NCBI RefSeq assembly: GCF_901472535.1
Contig: NZ_LR590470.1
Coordinates: 4,092,001 to 4,156,000 of the forward strand
Source: Sphingobacterium daejeonense
GTDB lineage: Bacteria; Bacteroidota; Bacteroidia; Sphingobacteriales; Sphingobacteriaceae
Reading direction: 5' to 3'
Length of the DNA: 64,000 bases
Under the pieces are notes generated by a model that searched no databases, had not been told where the DNA came from, and worked only from the letters and a program-made list of their open reading frames with translations. Below, in pieces: positions 1 to 10,423 of this stretch (the first letter of the stretch is position 1; every line of letters starts with the position of its first letter). Both the position numbers and the translations under genes were made by a program.

Positions 1-2
1 GA

Positions 3-1211
3 CTATTCGAAGAAATGCGTGATGGAAAATATAAGGATGGCGAGAAAGTATTACGAGCTAAAATTGATCTTGCGAGTCCTAATATGCATATGCGCGATCC
101 TATTTTATACCGTATCAAGCATGCACACCATCACCGTACGGGTGATAAGTGGTGTATATATCCTATGTATGATTTTGCACATGGCCAATCAGACTCCATT
201 GAAAAAATCACACATTCAGTTTGTACATTGGAATTCATTCCACACAGGCCATTATATGATTGGTTAATTGATAGATTGGAGATTTTCCCATCCAAACAAT
301 ATGAATTTGCGAGATTGAATCTTTCCTATACGGTTATGAGTAAGCGCAAGTTACTACAATTGGTAAATGAGAAGTTTGTTGAGAGCTGGGATGATCCACG
401 TATGCCTACTATTTCAGGTTTGCGCAGAAGGGGTTATACTCCTGAAAGCATTCGTAATTTCTGTGAGCGCATTGGGATTCAGAAGCGTGAAAACATGATT
501 GATGTTAGTTTATTGGAGTTCTGCATCCGTGAGGACCTCAATAAGACTGCATGGCGTAGGATGGCTGTATTGGATCCTATCAAATTAATTATCAATAATT
601 ATCCGGACGGGAAAGTTGAAGAACTAAACGGTGAGAACAATCCTGAAGTTGAGGGAGGTGAAGGTAGCAGAGTGATTCCATTTTCGAAAGAATTATGGAT
701 TGAGCGTGATGATTTCATGGAAGATGCGCCTAAGAAATTCTTCCGTTTAGGACCAGGTCTTTCTGTTCGTTTAAAACATGGATATATTGTTACGTGTACA
801 GATTTCAAAAAGGATGAAAATGGAAATGTAACTGAGGTTTACTGTGACTATGTTCCAAATTCAAAATCTGGGGAGGATACATCTGGAATGAAAGTTAAGG
901 GAACTATCCATTGGGTTTCCGTTCCTCATGCTAAAGAGGTTGAGGTTCGTTTATATGACCGTTTGTTCCAAGATGAAAATCCAGCTGCTGCTGAAGATTT
1001 CAAATCATCTATCAATCCAAACAGTTTGCACATTATCGAGAAAGCATATGCTGAACCTGATCTAGCAAATGCTGAAGTTGGAAAAGGGTATCAGTTTATT
1101 AGACTTGGATACTTTACGCTAGATGACAAACATTCAAATAACGAAAAGTTAGTTTTCAATAGAACAGTTACCTTAAAGGACTCTTGGGCAAAAGAGGCTA
1201 AAAAGGGATAA
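3..1211 (+). CDS. glnS: glutamine--tRNA ligase, 3' part (5' end outside window)
   Basis: Charges tRNA-Gln with glutamine in the cytoplasm (class I aminoacyl-tRNA synthetase). The reading frame is open to the window edge, so roughly the last 400 residues of a protein of about 550 are present. Seen: the conserved stretch VLRAKID.ASPN..RDP.LYRI of GlnRS/GluRS-type enzymes, the YPMYDFAHG block near the active site, the KMSKS-like signature VMSKRK about 107 residues after the first visible Met, and the two beta-barrel anticodon-binding domains at the C-terminus. The first Met in view (15) is internal. A strong bidirectional hairpin follows the stop codon. Intact and unambiguous apart from the missing N-terminus. 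Confidence 0.95.
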   Translation, partial: LFEEMRDGKYKDGEKVLRAKIDLASPNMHMRDPILYRIKHAHHHRTGDKWCIYPMYDFAHGQSDSIEKITHSVCTLEFIPHRPLYDWLIDRLEIFPSKQYEFARLNLSYTVMSKRKLLQLVNEKFVESWDDPRMPTISGLRRRGYTPESIRNFCERIGIQKRENMIDVSLLEFCIREDLNKTAWRRMAVLDPIKLIINNYPDGKVEELNGENNPEVEGGEGSRVIPFSKELWIERDDFMEDAPKKFFRLGPGLSVRLKHGYIVTCTDFKKDENGNVTEVYCDYVPNSKSGEDTSGMKVKGTIHWVSVPHAKEVEVRLYDRLFQDENPAAAEDFKSSINPNSLHIIEKAYAEPDLANAEVGKGYQFIRLGYFTLDDKHSNNEKLVFNRTVTLKDSWAKEAKKG

Positions 1212-1222
1212 GAAAAAAAACG

Positions 1223-1248
1223 AAAAGGAGGCAATCGCCTCCTTTTTT
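1223..1248. terminator. bidirectional rho-independent terminator between glnS and the DUF2723 gene
   Basis: Inverted repeat AAAAGGAGGC-AATC-GCCTCCTTTT with a T run on the plus strand and an A run on the other side, placed between two convergent stop codons (1211 and 1247). It can serve both genes. Confidence 0.85.
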
Positions 1249-4200
1249 ACATCCAAACTTCTTTATATTTTTTATCTAGCATTGTTGCTTCTGCTAATAA
1301 ATTAGCGTCACCCAATTCTTTTAAGGAAGGGATATACCTTTCTAATGACGCTATTCCCAATTCAACGGAAATTTGATCAAACCCCATTTTTGATTTTTTT
1401 GCAATTTCATATTGAAAGTCCAAATTTTCATTGATTGCTTTCAATTGTTTACTTGCCAATGATTTAGCTTTTTCTACCTCCTTAACTTTGACAAGAGTAT
1501 CCAACAATACCGAATTTGAATATACTTGTCTCATACTTTTGACCACTTTGGGTTGGAAGTCGTAGGCTTGTAAGGCCAAATCCTTTGCTTTGTCAAATTT
1601 ACCTTGCATCATTAAGGTTTGCATTCCATCCACGTATACATTTGGATATATCCAACCTTCATAATGAAAATTGGAATCCACATCAAAAATATTCTAAATG
1701 ATCTATTGAACTCCAATTAAATTTATTTATTGCATTTTCGTGAATCTTGTCTGAGTTTACTAATGTAGATCTATCTGAAGCTTGTCCCATATCTATTGGC
1801 ATTAATTTTTTCACCAAGCCTTCAGAGGCTAAATACTTGTCCATTCCCATCGATGTTGCCGATGCGGAAGATGAAATAAAATAAATTGGTCTTTCCCAAT
1901 TATTGTTCGTTAAAATCGACATTAAACTTAAATCCGCTCTAGAAACATAATTATTTTTTAATTCCCATTGCATATATTCTGGAATAAATTGTTGCCATTC
2001 TTTCGGAACATTGGCGTTCTCTATTACCTGGTTTTTATTGATTTTCAACTGAAGTCTGCGGTTAGGCATTACGTTTACAAACTCTCCCCTACTAGTTTCC
2101 AACATGTCTTTTTTATTGTCAGACAGCATAACTTCTAATAGTTTGTCAACATCTGAATATCCTTCAATTCCAAAGTCCATTACCTGTATTCCATCCCTTA
2201 TTCCTTTTTTCACTTTATCATGGCTAAAGCCAATAGGCAATGCTTCTGAATTGTTGATATCCTCCATTGCTTGTTTAACATACCAATCTGACTGGAGGTA
2301 TCCATAGTTCAATACTCGAACATCAGTACGTATTCCTTCGACTTCCTGCAGATACCATAAAGGAAAGGTATCGTTATCTCCGTAAGTAATTACGATTGCA
2401 TTTGGTTCACAAGAATTTAAAGTATTTAATGCTACTTCTCTGGTCATATTTCTTTCGGAGCGGTCATGGTCATCCCAATTCTCCTTTACCAATAAAATTG
2501 GACCTGCTAGCATACATATTGTAGCTGTAGAATATGTCAATGTATTGATTGAAATTCGCTGAGCCTTTGTTTTTAAATAATCCATAATTCCTAAAACTCC
2601 CAACCCAATCCAAATTGCAAACACATAAAATGATCCTGCATAGGAATAATCACGTTCTCTAGGCTGTAAAGGTGATTGATTTAAATAAATAACTATGGCC
2701 AAACCGGTGAAAAAGAACATCAGGGCAACAATTGCTGTATCTTTCTTATTTTTCTTTAATTGCCAAAGTGCACCTATAATCCCTAATATTAATGGCAGGA
2801 AAAAATAGGTGTTTCTACTAGGGTCATTTTTCATGTGTTCCGGTGCAGCATTTATTCCAGGAAGCCGAATTTCATCTAAAAAATTTAATCCTGAGATCCA
2901 ATTTCCGGATGTAATTTCACCTTGTCCAGGGGTATCATTTTGGCGACCGACGAAATTCCACATAAAATATCGAGAATACATATGTCCAATTTGATAATTG
3001 AAGAAGAACTTCAAGTTATCTGTAAAGGTTGGAGTTTCTCCCTCTGATAAATTTAAATATTGCTTATAAAAATCAGCATGTTTACTACTATATAATCGCG
3101 GAAAAACAACTTGTTTATCATATTCATACCCCTTTACATAATCAATCTCAGCATATTGCTTTTCATCTTTTCTATATGTTTTGCCTTCATTTACATCAAT
3201 AATATTTGAATTAAATGTTGGTCCTTTAAATAATGGTTCGGATATATATTGTTCTCTACTTAAATAGCTTAAAAATGAAAAAGCATTATCCGGCTGATAA
3301 TTGTTTAATGCAATATTTGTTTGTGCTCTAATTAAAACCATACTAAAAGAAGTAAATCCAAAGCATAGCAAACAGATTCCTAGAATTATTAAATTCAATA
3401 ATGGTTTGTTTGTCTTAATAGAGTATATGATGCCATAAACTGCACAAGCTATGATTAACAAAATAAAAAATGCTATACCTGTTCCGAACGGCATGCCTAA
3501 CGTATTCACGAAAAACACATCAAAATTTGATGCTATTCGTACTGAATACTGAATAACTCCCCATAAAATAAATGCTAACGCAAGGACGCCCCAACCAAAT
3601 GATATCACTGCTCCTTTCCAGTTAACATGTTTTGCTTTTCTAAAATAGATCATCAATGCTAAGGCGGGGATTGTTAAAAGGTTTAATAAATGGACACCAA
3701 TTGATAATCCCATGACAAAAGCGATCAATAAAAGCCATTTATTGGAGTCAGGGTTATCTGCTCTTCGCTCCCATTTTAGTGCTAACCAGAATACAATCGC
3801 TGTACAGAGTGAAGACATAGCATAAACCTCCGACTCAACTGCCGAATACCAAATGAATCCGTAAAGCTATAGGCTAATGCACCCACTATACCTGCTGAAA
3901 ATATTTGGATGTATTGGATTGATGAACCTTCTTTATTTCCCAAAACAATTTTTCTAGCCAAGGCTGTAATAGTCCAAAAAAGAAAAACAATGGTCAGAGC
4001 AGAACAAATTGATGATCCAATATTCATCCATAGAGCGATATTGGAATTATTTCCGAGAGCAAAATTTGAGAATATGTTTTGGATCATTAGAAATAATGGT
4101 GCACCAGGTTGGTGAACAACTTCTAGATTTTTACTTGCTGCAATAAATTCACCAGTATCCCACCAGCTCACTGATCTTTCTACAGTAAAAGAATATACTA

Positions 4201-4258
4201 GAAGGGCAATGAATCCACAAAGCCATCCAAGATAATTGTTGATTTTATTATAGTTCAT
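1247..4258 (-). CDS. DUF2723 family polytopic membrane protein (frame broken twice)
   Basis: Large inner-membrane protein of the DUF2723 family, distantly related to protein O-mannosyltransferases. The substrate is unknown. The N-terminal loop after the first membrane helix carries the family's WWDTGEF motif and the HQPGAP motif, followed by about ten hydrophobic segments and a large soluble C-terminal part. The gene is read in three pieces. Near 3851 one A of an A-run (T on the coding strand) is missing, since restoring it gives the expected DSFWYSAVESEVY. Near 1683 one T is extra, since removing it gives YFDVDSNFHYEGW. The corrected protein is about 1000 residues, normal for the family. It lies convergent to glnS and upstream of nothing obviously related, so its role cannot be read from its neighbours. 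Confidence 0.88.
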
Positions 4259-4339
4259 AATACATGGTTAGATATCAAATAAATTTAAGAAAGTATATCT
4301 ATAAGAATTTCACCTTAACAATATTTAACAGCGGTAAAA

Positions 4340-4371
4340 AAACAGGCGAATGATTTCTCATTCGCCTGTTT
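4340..4371 (-). terminator. rho-independent terminator of metF
   Basis: Long perfect hairpin (AACAGGCGAATGA / TCATTCGCCTGTT, 4-nt loop) with a T run on the minus strand, 30 bases after the metF stop codon. Confidence 0.85.
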
Positions 4372-4400
4372 GTATATTATTTATAATAATGGATTGTATC

Positions 4401-5356
4401 CTATACTAATTTCTCTACGATTTTTTTGGTTGGCCCTGGGTTACTCATGGTGTAGAAATGCAGGACTGGAACTCCAAAATCAATTAATTCTTTACATTGT
4501 TGGACTAGCCATTCTTCTCCAACCTGTCTTACATCAGCATTTGTTTTGCAGGATTCGACTGCATCGCTTAAATCTTCGGGAATATCTAGGTGGAATATCC
4601 GCGGTAGTGTTATAAGTTGTTTTTTTGTTGTCAATGGTTTTAATCCGGGAATAATAGGTACATGTATATCATTCTCGCGGCATTTCGTTACGAACTCTTT
4701 ATATTTTCTACGTTGAAAAACATCTGAGTTACGATAAACTCTGCTCCCATTTCTACTTTTTTCTTCAACCATTTAAAGTCAGTATTGAAGTTTGGGGATT
4801 CGAAGTGTTTTTCTGGGTAGCCAGCGACACCTATACAGAAGTTTGTTTTTTCGGAGCTTCCTATATCTTCGTGCAGATATGATCCTTCATTCATATCCAC
4901 TACTTGTCTTAGGAGGTCTGTAGCATAAGCATGTCCTCCAGGTGTTGGGATAAAATCTGCATCACCTTTTCTGGCATCTCCTCTTAGTACCAATACGTTG
5001 TCAATACCTAAGAAATTCAGGTCAATGAGTGCATTTTCGGTTTCTTCTTTAGTGAAACCACCACAAATCAAATGAGGTACTGCATCGACTTTATATTTAC
5101 TCATGATTGCGGCGCAGATTGCTACTGTTCCTGGACGTTTTCTATAGGATACCCTTTCCAACAATCCATTAGCGTGTTGTTTGTAGAGGTAATCTTCGCG
5201 ATGGTAGGTCACGTCGATAAAGGGAGGTTTGAATTCCATAAGTTCGTCCATTGTTTGAAAGATACTTTGAATTCCCTGTCCTTTTGCAGGCGGTAACAGT
5301 TCAAAAGAATATAATGTCTTGCCTTTCGCGTTTTTGATATGATCTACGATTTTCAT
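4401..5356 (-). CDS. metF: methylenetetrahydrofolate reductase (one frameshift)
   Basis: Reduces 5,10-methylene-THF to 5-methyl-THF, the methyl donor for methionine synthesis. It is an FAD-dependent TIM barrel of the MetF family. Seen: the FELLPPAKG start (catalytic Glu region), TYHREDY, the VPHLICGG block, VLRGD, the long FCIGVAGYPEKH motif, and FIVTQMFF near residue 210, followed in the next frame by PGLKPLTTKKQ and the LHFYTMS end. The break near 4710 is explained by one missing A, which would read VEKYKEFVTKC. The corrected length of about 318 residues is typical. A SAM-I riboswitch lies in its 5' leader, so expression is expected to fall when S-adenosylmethionine is plentiful. It is transcribed alone, with its own terminator. 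Confidence 0.93.
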
Positions 5357-5404
5357 AAAAATATATTAAGGCTTAGAGAGAACACAGCGGATCCTGATTC
5401 TTTG

Positions 5405-5502
5405 GCTTATCTTTCCCTAATCGGGGTAGAATGTAGCACCTTGACTGGTGTCAGGTTGCTAAGGCTTCAGCGGGTCTATTCCCTCTGCCTTTCTCTATAA
5501 GC
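5405..5502 (-). promoter_or_regulatory. SAM-I (S-box) riboswitch upstream of metF
   Basis: On the minus strand the order of conserved S-box blocks is complete: P1 strand CTTATAGAGA, the AGGCAGAGGGA block, GACCCGCTGAAGCC, the AGCAACC element, GGTGCTA followed by an A/C-rich arm, and the closing P1 strand AGATAAG. It ends about 50 bases before the metF start. No clear T-tailed terminator lies between aptamer and start codon, so control may be at translation or by a structure I cannot resolve by eye. Just upstream (5506-5523) is the short inverted repeat GCTAAT/ATTAGC of unknown role. Confidence 0.92.
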
Positions 5503-5550
5503 GAGGGCTAATATCGTTATTAGCAACTTAATCTCAAAATGTTATGCGAA

Positions 5551-5586
5551 AAAAGAAGGGAATTCATGTGAATTCCCTTCTTTTTT
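5551..5586. terminator. bidirectional terminator between rimM and the metF leader
   Basis: Near-perfect long inverted repeat (AAAAGAAGGGAATTC / GAATTCCCTTCTTTT) overlapping the end of rimM, with a T run on the plus strand and T's on the minus strand too. It separates the rimM transcript from the metF riboswitch region. Confidence 0.8.
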
Positions 5587-6109
5587 ATTCCAAATACATG
5601 TCTATCAATCCTTCAGGTAACTTGAGGACGATTATTTTTTCTTCTGGATCTATACCTACAATAAAATCTTCATTTAGTGGGAACATGGCATCTCTACCAT
5701 CAATGTCCACTGTTGCTATAAATTGTTGGGGCATTTCTTGTACATGGGTTATTTCTCCCAGTTCTCCTTCGCCTTCTTCGATTGCTATAAATCCGACTAA
5801 ATCATGGTATGTAAAATCATCAGGATCACGTTCGGGCATTTTGTCATTTGGCAGATATACGCTTTTTCTTAATAGCGGTTGGGCTTTATCGATATGGTCA
5901 ATATCTTCAAAATTGACATAGGCAGTGCTATTATTCTGTAGTTTAATTTTATCTACGAAGAAAGGGACTAATTTTTTATCTAATTCCAAAAACACCATTT
6001 CCAAATCCAAGTCCATATAATTATCGAACTCGAAGAACATTTGTACTTCTCCTTTCAACCCTCTGGTTTTGCTAATATATCCTATATAAAAACACTGATC
6101 CTTAGTCAT
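5585..6109 (-). CDS. rimM: ribosome maturation factor RimM
   Basis: Assists maturation of the 30S head by binding S19. The 174 residues match the family. The N-terminal RimM barrel opens with the typical IGYISKTRGLKGE..M.FEFD, and the C-terminal PRC-barrel includes the block TYHDLVGF.A.. and the end FP..EDFI..ID...I.L..PEGL. It lies 142 bases downstream of rpsP on the same strand, the usual rpsP-rimM order. The trmD and rplS genes that often complete this operon are not here (trmD is at 36.9 kb on the other strand). Intact. Confidence 0.95.
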   Translation of the reverse strand: MTKDQCFYIGYISKTRGLKGEVQMFFEFDNYMDLDLEMVFLELDKKLVPFFVDKIKLQNNSTAYVNFEDIDHIDKAQPLLRKSVYLPNDKMPERDPDDFTYHDLVGFIAIEEGEGELGEITHVQEMPQQFIATVDIDGRDAMFPLNEDFIVGIDPEEKIIVLKLPEGLIDMYLE

Positions 6110-6204
6110 ACTTTAATATTAATTTGCAAAAATACGAATTATTAATAGGTAATATTTAATCTTCCTAATTTATCCTTTTTCTGGAGTTTGTATTTATAAA
6201 AAAA

Positions 6205-6226
6205 GCCGATCTAAGATTAGACCGGC
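6205..6226 (-). terminator. hairpin after rpsP, possible terminator or attenuator before rimM
   Basis: Stem GCCGGTCTA / TAGATCGGC (one G-U pair) followed by seven T on the minus strand, between rpsP and rimM. If efficient it would reduce readthrough into rimM, consistent with the need for far more S16 than RimM. Confidence 0.7.
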
Positions 6227-6251
6227 ATTTTCAAATACTTTAGAGTAAGGA

Positions 6252-6788
6252 TTAACCTTCAGTTTCTTCAGTGTTTTCTGCAGCATCAGCAGCTTCTTCT
6301 GCTTCTTCTGTAGCTGTTTCTTCAGCAACAGGGGCATTTTTAGCAGCGATAGCGGCAGCTTTTTCTTCTTTTTTCTTAGCTTCAGCAGCTAGAGCAGCTT
6401 TTTTAGCATCATCTTTAGATTTTGCCAAGCCTGATTTTTTGCCTTCGATTTGTGCATCTTTTCCTTCAGTCCAAGCTGCGAAAAGCTCTTCAGCTTTAGC
6501 TTCATCAAAAGCACCTTTTTTCACACCACCTTGTAAGTGTTTTTTGTACAATACACCTTTGTAAGAAAGGATAGCGCGAACAGTGTCAGTAGGTTGAGCA
6601 CCTTTGTTCATCCAGTCCAATGATTTCTCGAAATCCAAGATAATTGTTGCTGGGTTAGTGTTAGGGTTATAAGAACCTAAACGCTCAATGAACTTACCAT
6701 CACGTGGTGAACGTGCGTCTGCTACTACTACATGGTAAAAAGGTTTTCCTTTTTTACCGTGTCTTTGCAATCTGATTTTAGTTGCCAT
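6252..6788 (-). CDS. rpsP: 30S ribosomal protein S16 with long Ala/Glu/Lys-rich C-terminal tail
   Basis: Small-subunit ribosomal protein. The first 80 or so residues are classical S16 (MATKIRLQRHGKKGKPFYH start, VVADARSPRDGKFIE, GSYNPN). The remainder, to residue 178, is a low-complexity tail rich in Ala, Lys and Glu. S16 in Proteobacteria is about 82 residues, and tails of this kind are usual in Bacteroidota. Intact, with rimM downstream. Confidence 0.96.
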   Translation of the reverse strand: MATKIRLQRHGKKGKPFYHVVVADARSPRDGKFIERLGSYNPNTNPATIILDFEKSLDWMNKGAQPTDTVRAILSYKGVLYKKHLQGGVKKGAFDEAKAEELFAAWTEGKDAQIEGKKSGLAKSKDDAKKAALAAEAKKKEEKAAAIAAKNAPVAEETATEEAEEAADAAENTEETEG

Positions 6789-6879
6789 GTTTTAATTTTA
6801 TTTATGTATTCAACATATCCCCCGTGCTACATGCAGGAGGGGACGCAAAGATACAAAGTATTATTAATTAATGCAATAG

Positions 6880-7012
6880 TAGGGATATGAGATATGGGAT
6901 ATGGGATTTGCGATAGAAAACGAGACAAAAATCAGGATCGAAATAAGATAACTGAAATATTTATATCCTCGCTATCTTATCTCATATCTCACTTCTCATA
7001 TCTCAAATCTAA
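6880..7012. repeat. inverted, microsatellite-like arms upstream of the AddA-like gene
   Basis: The left arm (about 6883-6908) is made of degenerate 7-8-base units of the type GATATGAGATATGGG. The right arm (about 6972-7012) is made of the complementary type CTCATATCTCACTTCTCATATC. The two arms could pair around a core of about 65 bases. The layout resembles the TAGACATTAGAC elements at 40.7 and 52.1 kb, but the unit sequence differs and the AAGCCGTGG core is absent. Confidence 0.6.
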
Positions 7013-7055
7013 ATTAAATTGTCGATATTCAAGCTCTTCTAATTATTGTCGTTTT

Positions 7056-10000
7056 ATGCAAAGAATTGCTCCATTAAAAATTGTAAAGGCCTCTGCTGGA
7101 TCTGGTAAAACCTTCAGTTTAACGGTTCATTATTTGACTTTATTGTTATCTAAGGAAAGTAGTTATAGGGAAATTTTGGCAGTAACTTTTACAAACAAGG
7201 CTACTGCTGAGATGAAACACCGGATTATGACAGTTCTTCACGGCTTGGCGACTGGTGCTGATAGTGATGAAATTGAACAATATAGATCTCAATTACAACA
7301 GATGGGGTCATGGGATAGGGTTTCAATTCAAGAGAAAGCAAATAGGGTTTACCGCCGAATCCTTCATGACTACAGTCATTTTTCCGTAAGTACTATTGAT
7401 GGATTCTCTCAAAAGGTAATTCGCAGTTTTACATATGAGCTGAATTTAGATTCCGGCTATGCCATAGAAATGAACACCAATAAAGTGAAAAGAGATTTAA
7501 CGGTGATGTTAAATCAGTTATTGGATGAGCGACCAGAGCTGTTGGAATGGATCATCACCTATGCAGAGCAAAAAATCAGCAACAATGAAAATTGGAACTA
7601 CCGTCAACAATTAATGGGTTTGGCTGGTTTAATCTTTTCGGAGAATTTTCAGGAGTTTGACAGCTTTATGATTTCTTCTGACACGAATAAGATTTTCAAT
7701 CTTTTGAATAAAGAAATAGAGGATAAAACGAATTCATTTTTAGAAGCACTTTCCCAAAGTTTAGAAACATATAAATCTGTTTATCAAAGTTTAGGGGTTG
7801 ATGAAACAGAGATGAAAGGAAAATCCAGAAATAAGTTTGTATCATCTAGCAAGTTGAATATCGATGTTCGAAAAATATCGATTTCTGATATACAGAGTAA
7901 GGTTTTCGACAAGTTTTCTGAATTGGTTGATAATGAAGATGCCTTCACAGATTCCAATAAAGTCGTTCGTTATGAATATATGTCAGGTATAAAACCGACA
8001 TTGGATGCCATATTAACCCTTCAACAACATTTTGCCAGCTATATTGGTTACCAGTCGGTGCATACGAATCTGTATTTTTTGAGATTACTTAAGGAGATGA
8101 GTGATTTGTTGAGTTTATGGAGGAAGGAAAATTCTGCTCAATTGATATCGGATGCACAAATTTTATTGAATAAACTGGGTTTGGATGAGCATGCTGATCC
8201 AACTTTTATCTGGGAAAAGATAGGAAATAGGTATAATTATTTTTTATTTGACGAGTTTCAGGATACCTCCAGAATTCAATGGAAAAACTACAGTCCGTTA
8301 CTATTAAATGCCCTTTCTGTAGCTACGGGAAAAATAAGCGAACATTTGGTTGTTGGAGATGTAAAGCAGAGCATTTACCGTTGGAGAAATGGAGATTGGC
8401 GTATTCTCTTGCAGCAAATCGACCAACAGGTTTCAAACCATTTCCATTTAACAGAGCATAATGTCGTTGATTTTATTGAGAACGGCACATTAGACACCAA
8501 CTATAGGAGTCTTCCAAATATAATCAAGCTTAACAATTATTTGTTTGATAAGATACCCAAAATGATGCAGGCGGTTCTTAATGAAAAGGTAGCGGAAGGG
8601 TTATCCGAGGAAGGTTTGGTATGGTGGAATTCATTAGGAAATAACAATCTATTGATTAAAGCTTATGAAAATAGCGAGCAGTTGATTCCTATATCCAAAA
8701 CAGACCCTGAAAAACCTCAGGGCAGTATCGAAATCAATTTTTTGCCAGTTACAAGTGGTCGTTCAAGAAATAACCAAGTCATTGAGGAATCTGTTAGGGA
8801 CCTATGTACAAAAATTGGAGATTGGATTTCAAGTGGGAAATACAAACCTTCAGATATAGGGATTTTGGTTCGCAGTAATGCTCAAGCGAAACTTATTATC
8901 CAGGAACTGATGCGTTATAAAAATGAGGCAGGTCTCAGTTTTGAGGTTATATCAGGTGATGCGTTGAGCCTTATTTCCAATAATGCGATTAATCTTATTC
9001 TTGAGACTTTAAGATCTTTGGTTTTTCAGTCGGACAAGCATGTTATCCATCATGCTAACATGGCTTACCTATATCAATTATCTCATGGAAGATCGAAATT
9101 TGAACACAGCAATTGGTTAAAATTTAAAGGGAATAATCTACAGGACCTTTCTGAAGTACTTCCCATTGAATTGATTGAATCTTGGTCAGCATTGCAAAAA
9201 ATGCCTTTGGTCCATTTGGTTGAAAAATTGATTGAATTATATCATCTTGGGGATGAAGGAAGTATCCACCTTCCATATTTATTGGCCTTCAAAGATTTAG
9301 TTACAGCTTTTTCTACTTTAGGTGAAAGAGGTATTATTCAATTTTTGGAATATTGGGATGAGGATGGTGAAAGAGCAGTTTTACCTTCAAATGGCAAGAT
9401 AAACGCCATTGAGGTTACGACGATTCACAAATCAAAGGGATTAGCTTATGAGGTCGTAATGATTCCTTTTTCTTCTTGGAAGCTTGATGGATTAACCAAC
9501 GGTGATTTTTGGATCGATGTATTGGAAAGCCCATTTTCAGATCTTGGAAAAATACCTGTCAAATACACTCAATCTCTAGGAAGGTCTATTTTTTATAAGC
9601 AATATTATGAGGAGATGCTATTCAATTATATGGATGCATTAAACACCTTCTATGTAGCAACAACTAGGGCAAAGAGCCACTTATATATTACTGCTCCCAA
9701 TTTAAAGATGAGGTAGATAAAAAGACTGGAGAAATTTTGGGTTCAGAAATTAGGAATGAATTTATAAGTGACATATTAATTCAAGTATTATCCGAACCTG
9801 GATCAGTATTCCGTTTAGATAACAATTCATTAAATATTCTTGACGATAACATTAAGAAAGAAGAACATATCAAAACGGATAATACTTCCAAGATAGAGCT
9901 TAAAAATTATCCGCAATCTTTGGCTTTAGAAACAGCTTTAGAAAAATCCACCAAGCGTAATATAAACAACATATTGATGTTGGAAAAGGCTGCACAATAT

Positions 10001-10414
10001 GGTGTCTTAGCACATGAGATAGTTTCCTTAGTTGAGAATGAAGATGAGATTTTATTTTATGTCAATCAATTTATAGAAGAAGGAATCTTAGGATTAGATG
10101 AAAAGGATTCTCTCTTAGGGGAGATTAAACAAATTTGGCATCATCCGCTCATCCATGGATGGCTTACTGGAGATTATAAGGTTTGGAATGAATCCAGTAT
10201 TATTTTGGAAGACGGTAGTACTCAAAGACCGGACAAAGTTTTTACGAATGATAAGGAGACCATCGTCCTTGACTTCAAATTTACGCAGGGCGATTATATT
10301 AATCACAAAACGCAGGTAGGAAGGTATATGAACGCATTAAAAAATGTTGGTTATCATAACATTAAGGGATATCTATATTATGCTAAATCCAAGGAATTGG
10401 TTGAGGTGAAATAA
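7056..10414 (+). CDS. UvrD/RecB-type helicase-nuclease, AddA-like (one frameshift)
   Basis: Superfamily 1A DNA helicase with a C-terminal RecB-family nuclease, expected to process DNA double-strand ends together with the next gene. Seen: Walker A ASAGSGKT at residues 12-19, the FTNKATAEMK block, motif II DEFQDTS, motif III GDVKQSIYRWR, motif V TTIHKSKGL, motif VI FYVATTRAKS, then a nuclease region with GVLAHEI and VLDFKFT followed by Q-GRYM. Start chosen at 7056 because family proteins begin right before the P-loop; the upstream 54 in-frame codons lie in repeat DNA. The frame breaks near 9695; restoring one base gives NFKDEVDKKTGEILGSE. Corrected length is about 1120 residues. The AddB-like gene starts 9 bases after the stop. 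Confidence 0.9.
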
Positions 10415-10423
10415 AAATAAATC

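Noticed and set aside
6894..7055. Longer N-terminus for the AddA-like protein
   Set aside because: The extra 54 codons lie in low-complexity inverted arms; family proteins begin just before the P-loop, matching the ATG at 7056.
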